Shown here: one piece after another, positions 35,101 to 42,163 of the stretch | Position numbering within the stretch: position 1 is the first letter of the stretch | Layout of the letters: each line of letters begins with the position of its first letter | Assembly (NCBI GenBank): GCA_937873035.1 | Contig: CALMVA010000075.1 | Span: 1 to 50,749 of the forward strand | Direction of reading: 5' to 3' | Source: an uncultured Sphingomonadaceae bacterium | Lineage (GTDB): Bacteria > Pseudomonadota > Alphaproteobacteria > Sphingomonadales > Sphingomonadaceae | DNA: 50,749 nucleotides | The notes under the pieces: model-generated | Told to the model about the DNA's origin: nothing | The model's database searches: none | What the model saw: only the letters and a program-made list of their open reading frames with translations | Position numbers and translations under genes: made by a program

Positions 35101-37281
35101 CGAGGAGAAGGTAACGGTGCGTTCCAGATGCTCCACCACCGTGCCGTTGGCGTCGAGAATGTCAGCCGTCAGACGGGTTTCACGCGTCGGCAATTCAACA
35201 CCGCGCCACAGGCTGACAGCGACGAGATCATTCGCGTCCTTCTTGGCGCCGTCAAAGGCAAGGGCAGGCACCAGCGTGCCGTTGGCATAGAGCTTCACCG
35301 ACTGGCCGGGCAGGTGCTTGATGGCGACGCGAACGGCCTTGGTGCGCGGATTGTGATCGGCTTCCGGGAAGAGCCATGCGATGCCGGGGGCCTGGTTCGC
35401 AAACCAGTCACGATTGGCACCCGCAGCATCCGCCGCACTGGGTGCCGCAGGGCGCTGCTGGTTGCTGGCCGAGAGGCGGGCCGTATTTTCACCGGCGACC
35501 GTGCGGAAATCTGCCCGCAGCAGTGCACCGCCACGTCCTTCCACGAAGCGCGAAATGGCGCTGCCAGCACTACGGGCGTTGAGCGCGCATTGCGCGGCCA
35601 CCTGACCGGCAGGCAACGTGGAAGGATCGATCTGAACGACGTGGAGGCCCGGCAAGACGCCTTCAAAGTGATAGCGACCTTCAATGTCAGTCACGCTGTA
35701 GCTGCCATCTTCCAGCATGACGCGCACATTGGCGACGCCCTTTGCTACTGCCGGATCAACCGTGCAGCCGCCATCGGTGATGCGGCCAATGATGGTCATG
35801 CGGTCGGCAAGACTGTCGCGCGCAATGCGCACGGTTGCGTCGGCAACGGCGCTTTGCGTGCCGCGATTATCGGCGGCGCTTACAAGGTTGGTGGCGTTGC
35901 CGGGCGCAGCATCAGGCCGAATTTCAACGACATAGGTTGCATAACCTGTCTTTCCAGCAGCGAGCGCAGGTGCAGAAATGGTCAGCGTGCTGCCATCAGT
36001 TGATACCTGATAATCGGTCGCCACCCCGTCAAAGCGCACGGTGCCCTTCTTGATGCGCATCGCATCGGGCAATTTGTCGGTGATGGTGATCGGGCCTGTC
36101 GCGCGGGCGGTGTCGCCATTGCGCACCTCCACGCGGAACTGCACCGCATCGCCGGGAATGGCGGTTGGTTGCGATGCCGTTTTGCGAACGAGCAGCGGAA
36201 TACCGGGCCGGTCTGCGGGAATGTCGATCCTGACGGGCGCGGGATCGATCAGGGTGAACGCCTCGCCATAAGAGCCCGTCACCACTGCGAAGGGCTGTGC
36301 ATCAGGACGCCGCAAGCCTACCAGATTGGCAGGCGCGGAGCGCGAGGGCACGGTGTAGGGCTGGGGCGTTTCAACGATCAGCCTATATTGTCCCGGTCTT
36401 GCGAACGGGAAGCGATATTCGCCCGGCGCGAACTGGTAGACCATGCCGCCACTGTCGGTCACGGTCGATCCCGTCATGATGGACGACGGAAAGGCTGAAA
36501 CTCCGTCATCGCCAAACACCTGGGCGGGTTGTCCGGTCGCTGCATCGACCAGAGTGACGCGCGTGCCGGCAACCGGGCTGCCATCGCCGCTGTCAAAAAC
36601 CACACCATAGGGGTCGATCAACACCTCAAGCGCGGACTGTGCGATCAGCGTGCCCGTTTGCGGGTCATGCGATTCGAGCATCAGGCGCTCGCCGGGGAAG
36701 AGCGACAGCTTGCAGTCACCGGCCCGTGGATCGGGCGGGATCGAAGCGGTGCGGATGAGGCCGACAAACTGGCTGCTGTTGACTGCCGTTTCCCGGACGA
36801 GAATTGTTTCAGAATCGCCCGAAGGCGTCTGGAGACGCACCGAGATCGTCTCGATGCGGTTGGGGTCTTTATTGTCATGCGGCGCGTTGATCGAGACGAC
36901 AAGCGGCTCGCCCGCGCGGATCTGCGACGTCTGTTCAACCGAGGCGGGCGAAAGCGAGGTGTTTGACCACACGCCATCAAGGCTGATGACGCTATCTCCG
37001 CTGCTGCCGCGGCAAATCGTTTGCGGCACGCTCAATTGGGTGCCGCTCCCGCTGCTGCTCAGCAACTGATAGGTCGTGAGAATGGCAATGGGTGCCGACA
37101 GATCAACCGCCAGGTCAACCTGGTTTGAAAGCCGGGAGAAGCGGCCCTGCGGCGTCTGCCAATCAATTTGCGCAACGTTGGAAATCGTCGACTGGGCAGA
37201 CGCAGGCGCGGCGGCGGCACCAAGGAGTGCCACCGCCAACGCCACCATCCAGGCGAAGATATGGTTAATCAGGTTACGCAT
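32194..37281 (-). CDS. Giant DUF11/outer-membrane barrel surface protein (gene D, 1695 aa)
   Basis: Exported protein with signal peptide (residues 1-30, ending PASAQ). Order of parts: a TISN...SNQVDLAVD module shared with genes A and C (31-60); a carboxypeptidase-regulatory/Cna-B-like sandwich (218-310, PVAGTRVTLVD and FPFARPGQYRLIVETP); a DUF11 module (362-485, IPGDAVQFRVEVRNGD and ITDKLPD); a second SdrD-B-like repeat (495-560, ANVRVMLEDG, YHFEGVLPGLHVVQID); an Ig-like stretch (735-845); then about 850 residues of alternating amphipathic strands, predicted outer-membrane barrel, with RTLVRNVDYDIDYVAGTLRF. It ends TLRMKFDQGLLSGLGLGR. No close functional call is known to me; related giant DUF11 proteins occur in other proteobacteria. 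It is last of four adjacent genes. Barrel prediction is by eye. Confidence 0.85.
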   Translation of the reverse strand: MRNLINHIFAWMVALAVALLGAAAAPASAQSTISNVAQIDWQTPQGRFSRLSNQVDLAVDLSAPIAILTTYQLLSSSGSGTQLSVPQTICRGSSGDSVISLDGVWSNTSLSPASVEQTSQIRAGEPLVVSINAPHDNKDPNRIETISVRLQTPSGDSETILVRETAVNSSQFVGLIRTASIPPDPRAGDCKLSLFPGERLMLESHDPQTGTLIAQSALEVLIDPYGVVFDSGDGSPVAGTRVTLVDAATGQPAQVFGDDGVSAFPSSIMTGSTVTDSGGMVYQFAPGEYRFPFARPGQYRLIVETPQPYTVPSRSAPANLVGLRRPDAQPFAVVTGSYGEAFTLIDPAPVRIDIPADRPGIPLLVRKTASQPTAIPGDAVQFRVEVRNGDTARATGPITITDKLPDAMRIKKGTVRFDGVATDYQVSTDGSTLTISAPALAAGKTGYATYVVEIRPDAAPGNATNLVSAADNRGTQSAVADATVRIARDSLADRMTIIGRITDGGCTVDPAVAKGVANVRVMLEDGSYSVTDIEGRYHFEGVLPGLHVVQIDPSTLPAGQVAAQCALNARSAGSAISRFVEGRGGALLRADFRTVAGENTARLSASNQQRPAAPSAADAAGANRDWFANQAPGIAWLFPEADHNPRTKAVRVAIKHLPGQSVKLYANGTLVPALAFDGAKKDANDLVAVSLWRGVELPTRETRLTADILDANGTVVEHLERTVTFSSTPMHAVLDRARSVLVADGVTRPVIALKLTDRDGHPVHQGLTGDFTVPAPYYPAVEADAQAARQLSGLERAKPVWRVEGDDGVAYIELEPTTASGSLNISLPLRDGDVVRTERIDAWLDPGKRPWTIVGFAAGTAGFNTLETRSEKLGANGDSWLTDARLALYAKGRVKGKWLMTMSYDSDKEGDDTRFGGVIDPNAYYTVYADRSTRRFDAASVRRLYLKLERPQFYALFGDYETGLGEAQLTRYVRSFNGVKAEFRNEQVGATAFAADTPFRHRREEIQGNGLSGPYALAARDILPNSEKIVIETRDRLRSDRIVESRTLVRNVDYDIDYVAGTLRFSEPVLSRSSGLDPQFIIADYDVDGVAQRVTNAGGRVTWNNAAKTLTVGATGVHDEDDNLRTSMGGVDVRYKPSAQSEIRAEFAVSDQSAVANGTKAASGTNTAWLVEAEHHGSRYDVLAYAREQETGFGVGQTNGGENGTRKFGVDGRMRMTQQLSATGSAWHEEYLDSVSKRDAVRGLIEYRAKSVDLRSGLTVASDRLSDGTTAGSTIAQFGAAKRFLNNKLELDAQTEVPLADKDESVDFPARHKFGLRYAFNEDITLVGAYEIANGKAVDARTARVGFDLKPWAGARFTSSVNRQDIAEYGPRSFAAFGLAQSLPVTPKLTLDFTLDANKTLGGVDATKVLNTAHPVSSGGFIGNGDTTLTDDFTAITTGATYRGDRWSWTGRAEMRTAATGNRYGLTTAVLRQIGEGRAVGGQFSWTRAKATSGVETQATALALSLAHRPADSRLSILDKLELRSDIARNAVAGEAGPIGGAVLTISGDVKSQRIINSFSLNWSPTAKIDGQYVERSEVSFFWGSRYVFDRFGVDDLKGWSNLFGTDLKYDAGKGIDLGLSGTIRQNPGGRSYSWSGGPAIGISAAKNSYVSVGYNVTGFHDRDYEASRYTRSGPFVTLRMKFDQGLLSGLGLGR

Positions 37282-37298
37282 ACGCTCTCAGGGTGCAG

Positions 37299-37322
37299 GC
37301 GGAGCCGAAACACTGGCTCCGC
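37299..37322 (-). promoter_or_regulatory. Hairpin between genes C and D of the DUF11 cluster
   Basis: A perfect 8-bp stem GCGGAGCC (37299-37306)/GGCTCCGC (37315-37322) around an 8-nt loop, in the 58-bp gap before gene D. No U-run follows on the minus strand. It is suited to lower expression of gene D or to protect the 3' end of the A-B-C message. Confidence 0.5.
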
Positions 37323-37339
37323 AGCCTCCCTTTCGGGGC

Positions 37340-38416
37340 CTAGTTGATCGTCGCCCGGAAATAGAGCGTCCGTGTCGTGCCAGGGTTGATGGTTCCCAAT
37401 GTGCCTGACACGGTGCCAGCCGCAAAGCTGCCGCCCGTAGTCCCGTCGAGGTTGCACGTGCCGCTCGGCGCGGAACCCGTATAGGTTCCCGACTGGAAGA
37501 TGCCGTAGGCAGAGCTGTAGGTCGTTTGAGCGGGCAGGGGATCGGAAATGTTGACGCTGGTCGCGGCCGCGCCACCCGAACCGTTGGAAACGACGATGCA
37601 ATATTCAACCGTCGCGCCCGGAATCATCTTCGGGTTGGTCGTGCCGTTGACCGGGTCTGAAACAATGCGGCTCTGCTTATAGACGTTGAGGACCGCCGCC
37701 GAAACGGTGAAGTCGTCGTCATCGCTCGCCTTGCCGTCATTTGCAGCATCACCGGCGACGACGCCTGCGCTATCAAACAGCACGGTATCAACACCTGCCG
37801 TGTTGGCACCTGCCGTGGCGGTGACGACCGCGCCTTGCGCGCCAGAGCCGCCGCCTTCGCGTGCCTGACCTTGCAGGGTTACGCCCGCAACATCGCCATT
37901 GACCTGCGCCAGCGCGACATTGCCAACGACGAAGATGGTCCGCACGCCATCTGCTGCGACTTCGTCAAGATAGGTTACGGCAGTATCCGTGCCGGCTTCA
38001 TAGGTGCCGTTGCCGTTGGTGTCGACATAGACGCCAAGGCTCGACACGTCGAAATTGTCGGTGCCGCCATGTGCTGCGGTGCCGCCAGCCAGCTGCGCGG
38101 CCGTGAGGCCGATGTCGATCGTCGCGTTGGTGTCGTTGGTCACCGTAAAGGTCGTGACGGCGGCAGACTGCCCCGGAACGACGCTCGTTGTGGTTGAGCC
38201 GGTTTCCTGAACGCGAATGGCGACCTTGCGGTCGACCGTGATGTTGTTGGAGCCAGTGCTCGCTGTCTGCGATACGCCGCCAACCTGGAAGTTGACGGTA
38301 ACGGTGTTCGTAATCGTCGTGCCAGACGCGGTTCCCGCCGCGAATGCGGGAGTTGCCCCCAGCACCATCAAGGCAAGACCGCTGCCTGTCGTCAGCAGCT
38401 TGAGTTTGCTAGTCAT
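37340..38416 (-). CDS. Secreted DUF11-module protein (gene C, 358 aa)
   Basis: Signal peptide ends ATPAFA (about residue 26). The mature N-terminus, GTTITNTVTVNFQVGGVSQT with SNNITVDRKVAI, is related to those of genes A and D. Residues 130-146 contain DTNGNGTYEAGTD, a calcium-loop-like motif (Asp/Asn at positions 132, 134, 136, Asp 144). A second motif-rich acidic patch is ASDDDDF. The last 110 residues are a DUF11 module (MIPGATVEYCIVVSN; NISDPLPAQTTY) that ends exactly at the C-terminus (RTLYFRATIN). One cysteine pair (about 273 and 321) could form a disulfide. Probably a surface or filament subunit; role inferred. Confidence 0.85.
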   Translation of the reverse strand: MTSKLKLLTTGSGLALMVLGATPAFAAGTASGTTITNTVTVNFQVGGVSQTASTGSNNITVDRKVAIRVQETGSTTTSVVPGQSAAVTTFTVTNDTNATIDIGLTAAQLAGGTAAHGGTDNFDVSSLGVYVDTNGNGTYEAGTDTAVTYLDEVAADGVRTIFVVGNVALAQVNGDVAGVTLQGQAREGGGSGAQGAVVTATAGANTAGVDTVLFDSAGVVAGDAANDGKASDDDDFTVSAAVLNVYKQSRIVSDPVNGTTNPKMIPGATVEYCIVVSNGSGGAAATSVNISDPLPAQTTYSSAYGIFQSGTYTGSAPSGTCNLDGTTGGSFAAGTVSGTLGTINPGTTRTLYFRATIN

Positions 38417-38455
38417 TTAAGGTCTCTCTTCGCTCTGTTGGCACCAATTCCCACC

Positions 38456-38481
38456 CCCGCTGATGCCGTTGCGGGTTTTTT
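38456..38481 (+). terminator. Plus-oriented terminator-like hairpin inside the DUF11 operon
   Basis: CCCGC (38456-38460), 10-nt loop, GCGGG (38471-38475), then six T. The U-run lies on the plus strand, opposite to the genes, so it would stop antisense transcription rather than the operon. Five-pair stem, so only moderately strong. The stop codon of gene B overlaps the last T. Confidence 0.4.
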
Positions 38482-38942
38482 CAGCGGACGATGCCGCGGA
38501 AGCTCAATTTGCCTTGTCCACCTGCGGCAATCGGGTCGCGGAGCGCCCAGCGGACGTGCGTCACATCCTCAGCGCGTGCGGCACGCATCTGTCCGTCCAT
38601 ATCTTTCACCTTAAGCGCGGCCAGCGCGCCGAAAGAGCGGCCGCCATCAACAGAAACCTGCGCAAATGCGTCGTTCGTTCCCTGATAGGCGACGGGGCCG
38701 GGCATCGGATTGGTGACGATAAAGTCTTTCGCGGGCTGCGAGCCGGTGTTGCGATATTGCAGCACGAAGACGAGCCGATCACCCGGCGTTACAATCTTTG
38801 GCTCTTCAAGCACGGTGCGCGATTTGCCACCGGCGGCGGTGACCAGACGCTCGACAAAGACCGAGCTGTCGAGCGCAACGGCGTCAGCCGCATGGGCCAA
38901 AGCCGGGCTAAGGATAAGGAAGAGTGCGATAATCAGGCGCAT
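38481..38942 (-). CDS. Small secreted DUF11-like protein (gene B, 153 aa)
   Basis: Signal peptide (LIIALFLILSPALAHA, cut near residue 19). The remainder is one DUF11-like beta-sandwich: PKIVTPGDRLVFVLQYRNTG, FIVTNPMPGPVAY and a closing strand GKLSFRGIVR at the C-terminus. It lacks the N-terminal module and Ca-like loop of its neighbours. Size and position between two larger relatives suggest a periplasmic partner, chaperone or minor subunit, but this is inference. ATG follows AAAGG by 7 bases; 25 bp separate it from gene A. Confidence 0.82.
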   Translation of the reverse strand: MRLIIALFLILSPALAHAADAVALDSSVFVERLVTAAGGKSRTVLEEPKIVTPGDRLVFVLQYRNTGSQPAKDFIVTNPMPGPVAYQGTNDAFAQVSVDGGRSFGALAALKVKDMDGQMRAARAEDVTHVRWALRDPIAAGGQGKLSFRGIVR

Positions 38943-38967
38943 TTTACTGCCTTTCGCGAAAAGGAGA

Positions 38968-40005
38968 TCAGTTGATCTTCACCTTGAAGGTGACGGCGCG
39001 GGTTTGGCCGGACGCAACGCTGCCCAGTTGCACTTCGACGCGCCCTGGAACGGCCGGAGGTCCGGTGACAGGCGCCACAAAGATGCCCGCATCAGCATCC
39101 GCGCCATCGCTCAGCGGTGCGCCCTGAAGCGTCATGGTGCCAACCTCATAGGTCGTGCCGGTCGGAATATTGTCGCTGATAGCGACATTGGTCAGCGTGC
39201 CGGTGCCATTGACGCTGGCCGTCAGCGTGTAGGTGATGATCGCACCGGGGACGATCTTCGCGCCGCCAAAAGGATCAACCACGGTCGATGATTTGGTGAA
39301 GCTGATGCCCGCCGCCTGCACAAGATAAGTGCCGGTGGCGCTGCCATCGCCGCCCGTTGTGCCAACAACAGCATCGCCGCCGCCCTGACCTTGGCCTGCC
39401 GCCGAGGTGCCGGGGGCACCCGTTGCCGTTTTGGAGGCCGCCGTCAGCGAAAGCTGGCCGCGATCACCATCAGCGGCGCTTCCGGGGATGGTCGACAACA
39501 CGAACACACGCACCGACCCGTCGGGCGCGAGGACGGGATCATTGCTACCCGCCACATAAACGGCATCGACGCCTGCGTCATAAACGCCGTTGCCGTTCGT
39601 ATCGAGCACGATCGACGTCGCGGTCGGATCAAATTGATCGCCGCCCAGCGCGGTGACGACATTGAGTGCGTAAGCTTCAGAGCCGTTACCTGTATTGGTA
39701 ACGGTGAAGGTCGCCACCTGATTGGTTGCGGCGGGAAGCGTCGTGATGTCACCCGGATCGGCGGACACCACCGTTACGTCGAGCAGTTCATCAACGCGCA
39801 GATTGGACGTGTTTGACGTCGCCGTGCGCGGTGCACCTCCCGAATCGGTATAGGATGCCGTTGCGGTGTTTGAGATGGTTGAGCCGGCCGTCGTGCCTGC
39901 CGCCTTCGCGTCAGTTGCGAAAGAAACCGTCGCTGTCGCCACGAGCAATGGTGCGATCGTGCCGAGACGAACATTTTTAATTGCCCAGAAATGTAATTCG
40001 AACAT
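38968..40005 (-). CDS. Secreted DUF11-module protein (gene A, 345 aa)
   Basis: First gene of the cluster. A GTG five codons upstream (40020) is an alternative start. Signal peptide ends ATDAKA (about residue 35). Next comes GSTISNTATASYTDSGG with SNTSNLRVDELLDV (41-76), the module shared with genes C and D. A Ca-loop-like DTNGNGVYDAGVD occupies 135-147 in the same place as in gene C. A Gly/Gln-rich linker (GQGQGGGDAVVGTTGG) leads to a DUF11 module (AKIVPGAIITYTLTASVNG, ISDNIPTGTTY) that ends with the C-terminal strand TRAVTFKVKIN. Genes A and C are paralogues by this shared order. Confidence 0.85.
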   Translation of the reverse strand: MFELHFWAIKNVRLGTIAPLLVATATVSFATDAKAAGTTAGSTISNTATASYTDSGGAPRTATSNTSNLRVDELLDVTVVSADPGDITTLPAATNQVATFTVTNTGNGSEAYALNVVTALGGDQFDPTATSIVLDTNGNGVYDAGVDAVYVAGSNDPVLAPDGSVRVFVLSTIPGSAADGDRGQLSLTAASKTATGAPGTSAAGQGQGGGDAVVGTTGGDGSATGTYLVQAAGISFTKSSTVVDPFGGAKIVPGAIITYTLTASVNGTGTLTNVAISDNIPTGTTYEVGTMTLQGAPLSDGADADAGIFVAPVTGPPAVPGRVEVQLGSVASGQTRAVTFKVKIN

Positions 40006-40355
40006 GGACTTACTCAACACCCCGTTGTTTCTTCGGAGCGGAATAAAACCAAATTGGGTAAAAATTGGTTAAGTCCGCATCAGATACCTGTGACGTCAGC
40101 GGAGCGGCGAACTTAAGGGTTAATCCCCGGTCCACCGTGGAAAATGCCTGAAAAGCAGCCTTCGCTGGAAAAATGCCATTTTTTACAAAGCGATGAGGAG
40201 GCGTGGCCTGTTGGTCCGTAGTGGCGTCAACCCCAATGGGTTGGCACGGAATTAACCACCGGCTTCAATGTATGTGATGTTTGGAAAAATTCTGTGTGGC
40301 ATCGCCTTGACAGGTCTTGGGTCGTCCCGTAGAGGCCGCCTCCTCACGCAGGAAT
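40006..40355. promoter_or_regulatory. Upstream region of the DUF11 cluster and tRNA-Asp
   Basis: No gene is seen. The region holds three TTAACC/GGTTAA words (40067-40072, 40118-40123, 40252-40257), TTAAGGGTTAA (40113-40123), a TGACGTCA palindrome (40091-40098) and AAAAATG-C-CATTTTT (40169-40183). TTAACC words resemble CtrA half-sites, but none has the full TTAA-N7-TTAA spacing, so the identity of the regulator is uncertain. Confidence 0.4.
40307..40335 (+). promoter_or_regulatory. Promoter of tRNA-Asp
   Basis: TTGACA (40307-40312), 17-bp spacer, TAGAGG (40330-40335); the tRNA starts 20 bp further on. A consensus -35 at optimal spacing in front of a stable-RNA gene. Confidence 0.6.
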
Positions 40356-40432
<77 letters not shown>

Positions 40433-40458
40433 CTCCCCTTATCGGGAGGTTGGCGTCA

Positions 40459-40668
40459 TCAGCGAAAATCGCCGGTTTCCATCCATTTGAGCACAGGCTT
40501 GAGCGGGAAAATCCATATGATCCCGGCGATCAGATAAAACACCGCCTGCACCAGCACGGGCCATGTTCCGACATATTCTGAGAGACTTGCCACACACACG
40601 GCCCACACGGCCATATAGGCGAGAATGGCAAGCGTGCCGACAGGCTTGCGCCAGCTGGGGGTTTCCAT
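40459..40668 (-). CDS. DUF2842 membrane protein
   Basis: A 69-residue protein starting METPSWRKPVGTLA, with two membrane helices (LAILAYMAVWAVCVASLS and LVQAVFYLIAGIIWIFPL) and the C-terminal KPVLKWMETG. DUF2842 is a conserved alphaproteobacterial inner-membrane family of unknown function. It is 14 bp downstream of the 5-formyl-THF cyclo-ligase gene, so it is probably co-transcribed. Confidence 0.88.
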   Translation of the reverse strand: METPSWRKPVGTLAILAYMAVWAVCVASLSEYVGTWPVLVQAVFYLIAGIIWIFPLKPVLKWMETGDFR

Positions 40669-40682
40669 CGTTTTCAGGCCTT

Positions 40683-41261
40683 TCAGATGCGGGAGTTGGG
40701 CGTCTTGATCCATTCGCGTTCGGTCAGGACCGCGTCAAGCGGCGCATCCCATGGATCGGCAGGCAATTGATCGACTTCCTGCACAGACCAGGCAATGCCG
40801 ACCCGCAAGGCGCTGGGCAGGTGCTCCAACGCGCGGTCATAATGGCCTGCGCCTTGGCCAAGGCGATTGCCCGTCCGGTCAAATCCCACAAGCGGCAGCA
40901 GGATGATGGTGGGCGAGGTAGCGATGGCGGTGGGCAGCGGTTGCGTAAAGCCCGATGCAGACATTTCAAGAGGTGCGCCGGGCTGCCATGCGCGGAACAG
41001 CATCGGCGTGCTTCGCGTCGCAAGCCATGGCAAGGCGAGGCGCGCGCCTTGATCTGCAATGCGCTGCATCAATCCAGCGATGTCGGCTTCGCTTCCCATC
41101 GCACAATAGCCCGCCACCACAGCGTCTGGCTTGAGCAGTCGCCTGAGAAAGTCGGCACCTTCAACGGTTTCTAAGAAATTAGAGTTTTCTCTTTTTGAAA
41201 CAAAATCTTTTCGATGTGATCTCAGATTTTTTCGAAGATCGGTTTTGTTCAAAATCGTCAT
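40683..41261 (-). CDS. fau: 5-formyltetrahydrofolate cyclo-ligase
   Basis: A 192-residue enzyme that converts 5-formyl-THF to 5,10-methenyl-THF with ATP. The start MTILNKTDLRKNL gives the usual N-terminal basic helix; a frame upstream runs through the 6S RNA gene and is not coding. Motifs: VAGYCAMGSEADI, and the nucleotide loop LLPLVGFDRTGNRLGQGAGHYDR. Next to 6S RNA and zapA, the classic proteobacterial arrangement. Confidence 0.94.
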   Translation of the reverse strand: MTILNKTDLRKNLRSHRKDFVSKRENSNFLETVEGADFLRRLLKPDAVVAGYCAMGSEADIAGLMQRIADQGARLALPWLATRSTPMLFRAWQPGAPLEMSASGFTQPLPTAIATSPTIILLPLVGFDRTGNRLGQGAGHYDRALEHLPSALRVGIAWSVQEVDQLPADPWDAPLDAVLTEREWIKTPNSRI

Positions 41262-41264
41262 GGG

Positions 41265-41427
41265 TTGGCGGACCCGCCATGGCCGTTTGCCGGAAAATCC
41301 TCTGACGCCGGTAACGTCAGGTGGGGACCATATACCACAGGCCAGGGCCTGGGCAGGGACAGCCCCCATGGATGTTGAATCGCCTCAGGGATAATCGCTA
41401 CAGCTCGCACCGGGCAGTATCCGCCGC
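41265..41427 (-). ncRNA. ssrS: 6S RNA (SsrS)
   Basis: Placed between zapA and the cyclo-ligase gene, the conserved home of 6S RNA. On the minus strand a closing stem ATCCCTGA pairs with TCAGAGGAT (one bulge), an internal bubble (GGCGATTCAAC / ACCTGACGTTACCGG) follows, then an apical stem CCATGGGGG...ATGGTCCCC capped by CAGGC-CCTG-GCCTG. This mimics an open promoter and sequesters sigma-70 RNA polymerase in stationary phase. The ends are estimated from the promoter and usual length of about 160 nt. Confidence 0.75.
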
Positions 41428-41432
41428 TCACG

Positions 41433-41461
41433 GATATAGGGTGTTTAGCCCCGTTGCTCAA
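41433..41461 (-). promoter_or_regulatory. Promoter of 6S RNA, inside the zapA 3' end
   Basis: On the minus strand TTGAGC (41456-41461), 17-bp spacer, TATATC (41433-41438). The -35 lies in the last codons of zapA. The expected start is near 41425-41427. Confidence 0.65.
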
Positions 41462-41774
41462 GACGTGCAGCAAGGCTTTCCAGCCGCGCGGCGATGTCTT
41501 CAAGCATTTGGGCGTTGCGCGCGTCGTCAGCGGCCATATCTGTGTTGCTGGCTGACGCAGCGCCACCTTTGCCGCGCGCTTCTTCCAGTTCGTCGGCCAG
41601 CAATAATGACGCAAAGAGAAGCTGGCGCACTTCGCTCACACCGCCAACCGACTGGCGGGCTTGGGTGGCCTTGCTATCGACGAGGCTGGCAATGCTGGTC
41701 AGATGCGCTTCCTCGCCATCGCGACACGCGACAGTATAGGCGTTGCCGCCAATTTTGAGCTCGACCTGCGCCAT
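41445..41774 (-). CDS. zapA: Cell division protein ZapA
   Basis: A 109-residue FtsZ-ring stabiliser. N-terminal beta-alpha domain QVELKIGGNAYTVACRDGEE is typical, followed by the coiled-coil helix QLLFASLLLADELEEA and a variable coiled tail. The ATG shares its A with the stop of the gene upstream (TGATG), so the two are coupled. Confidence 0.93.
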   Translation of the reverse strand: MAQVELKIGGNAYTVACRDGEEAHLTSIASLVDSKATQARQSVGGVSEVRQLLFASLLLADELEEARGKGGAASASNTDMAADDARNAQMLEDIAARLESLAARLEQRG

Positions 41775-42019
41775 CAGTTATGACCTCCTGAAGATGCCGC
41801 GCGCGTGATGACGGCATCAAGCGCCGACAGGGCTATTGTCGCCTCTTCACGCAGCTTTGCGTGCCGCTCAGCCAGCGCGGCGAGTTCAGCGGCGCTATTG
41901 TCGTTGATAGCGTCCCCCCCGGATGCCGTGCTTGGCGGGGGCGTGCCGGCCACGGCGTCGATACGATCCAGGGCCGCAGCGATGCGCTGAAGCGCGGAAG
42001 AAATTCGGTCATTTGCCAT
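41774..42019 (-). CDS. Small coiled-coil protein upstream of zapA (81 aa)
   Basis: Starts MANDRISSALQRIAAALDRI, a heptad-like amphipathic helix, then a Pro/Ser/Gly linker (TPPPSTASGGDAINDN) and a second helix (LAALAERHAKLREEATIAL). No domain is recognised, but a short coiled-coil gene coupled to zapA is common in alphaproteobacteria and may work with ZapA at the division ring. Divergent from tkt. Confidence 0.75.
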   Translation of the reverse strand: MANDRISSALQRIAAALDRIDAVAGTPPPSTASGGDAINDNSAAELAALAERHAKLREEATIALSALDAVITRAASSGGHN

Positions 42020-42163
42020 ATATTTGAGATTACCATGACGGACGATGGCCGCAAGCAAAATGGGGCGCTGCGGTTGACCATCGGTGGACAGCGCGACAAG
42101 AGGGCGGCGACCTCGCTCTGGCGAGTCGCAAATGCTATCTCCGGCCGAGCTTAAGGGACTGCC

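Noticed and set aside
34279..36003. A 574-codon plus-strand frame within gene D
   Set aside because: It is antisense to the barrel and sandwich coding region, has no recognisable domain, and reflects high-GC frame openness.
40113..40123. A full CtrA site TTAA-N7-TTAA
   Set aside because: The two TTAA words are separated by three bases, not seven, so it is listed only as a half-site lead.
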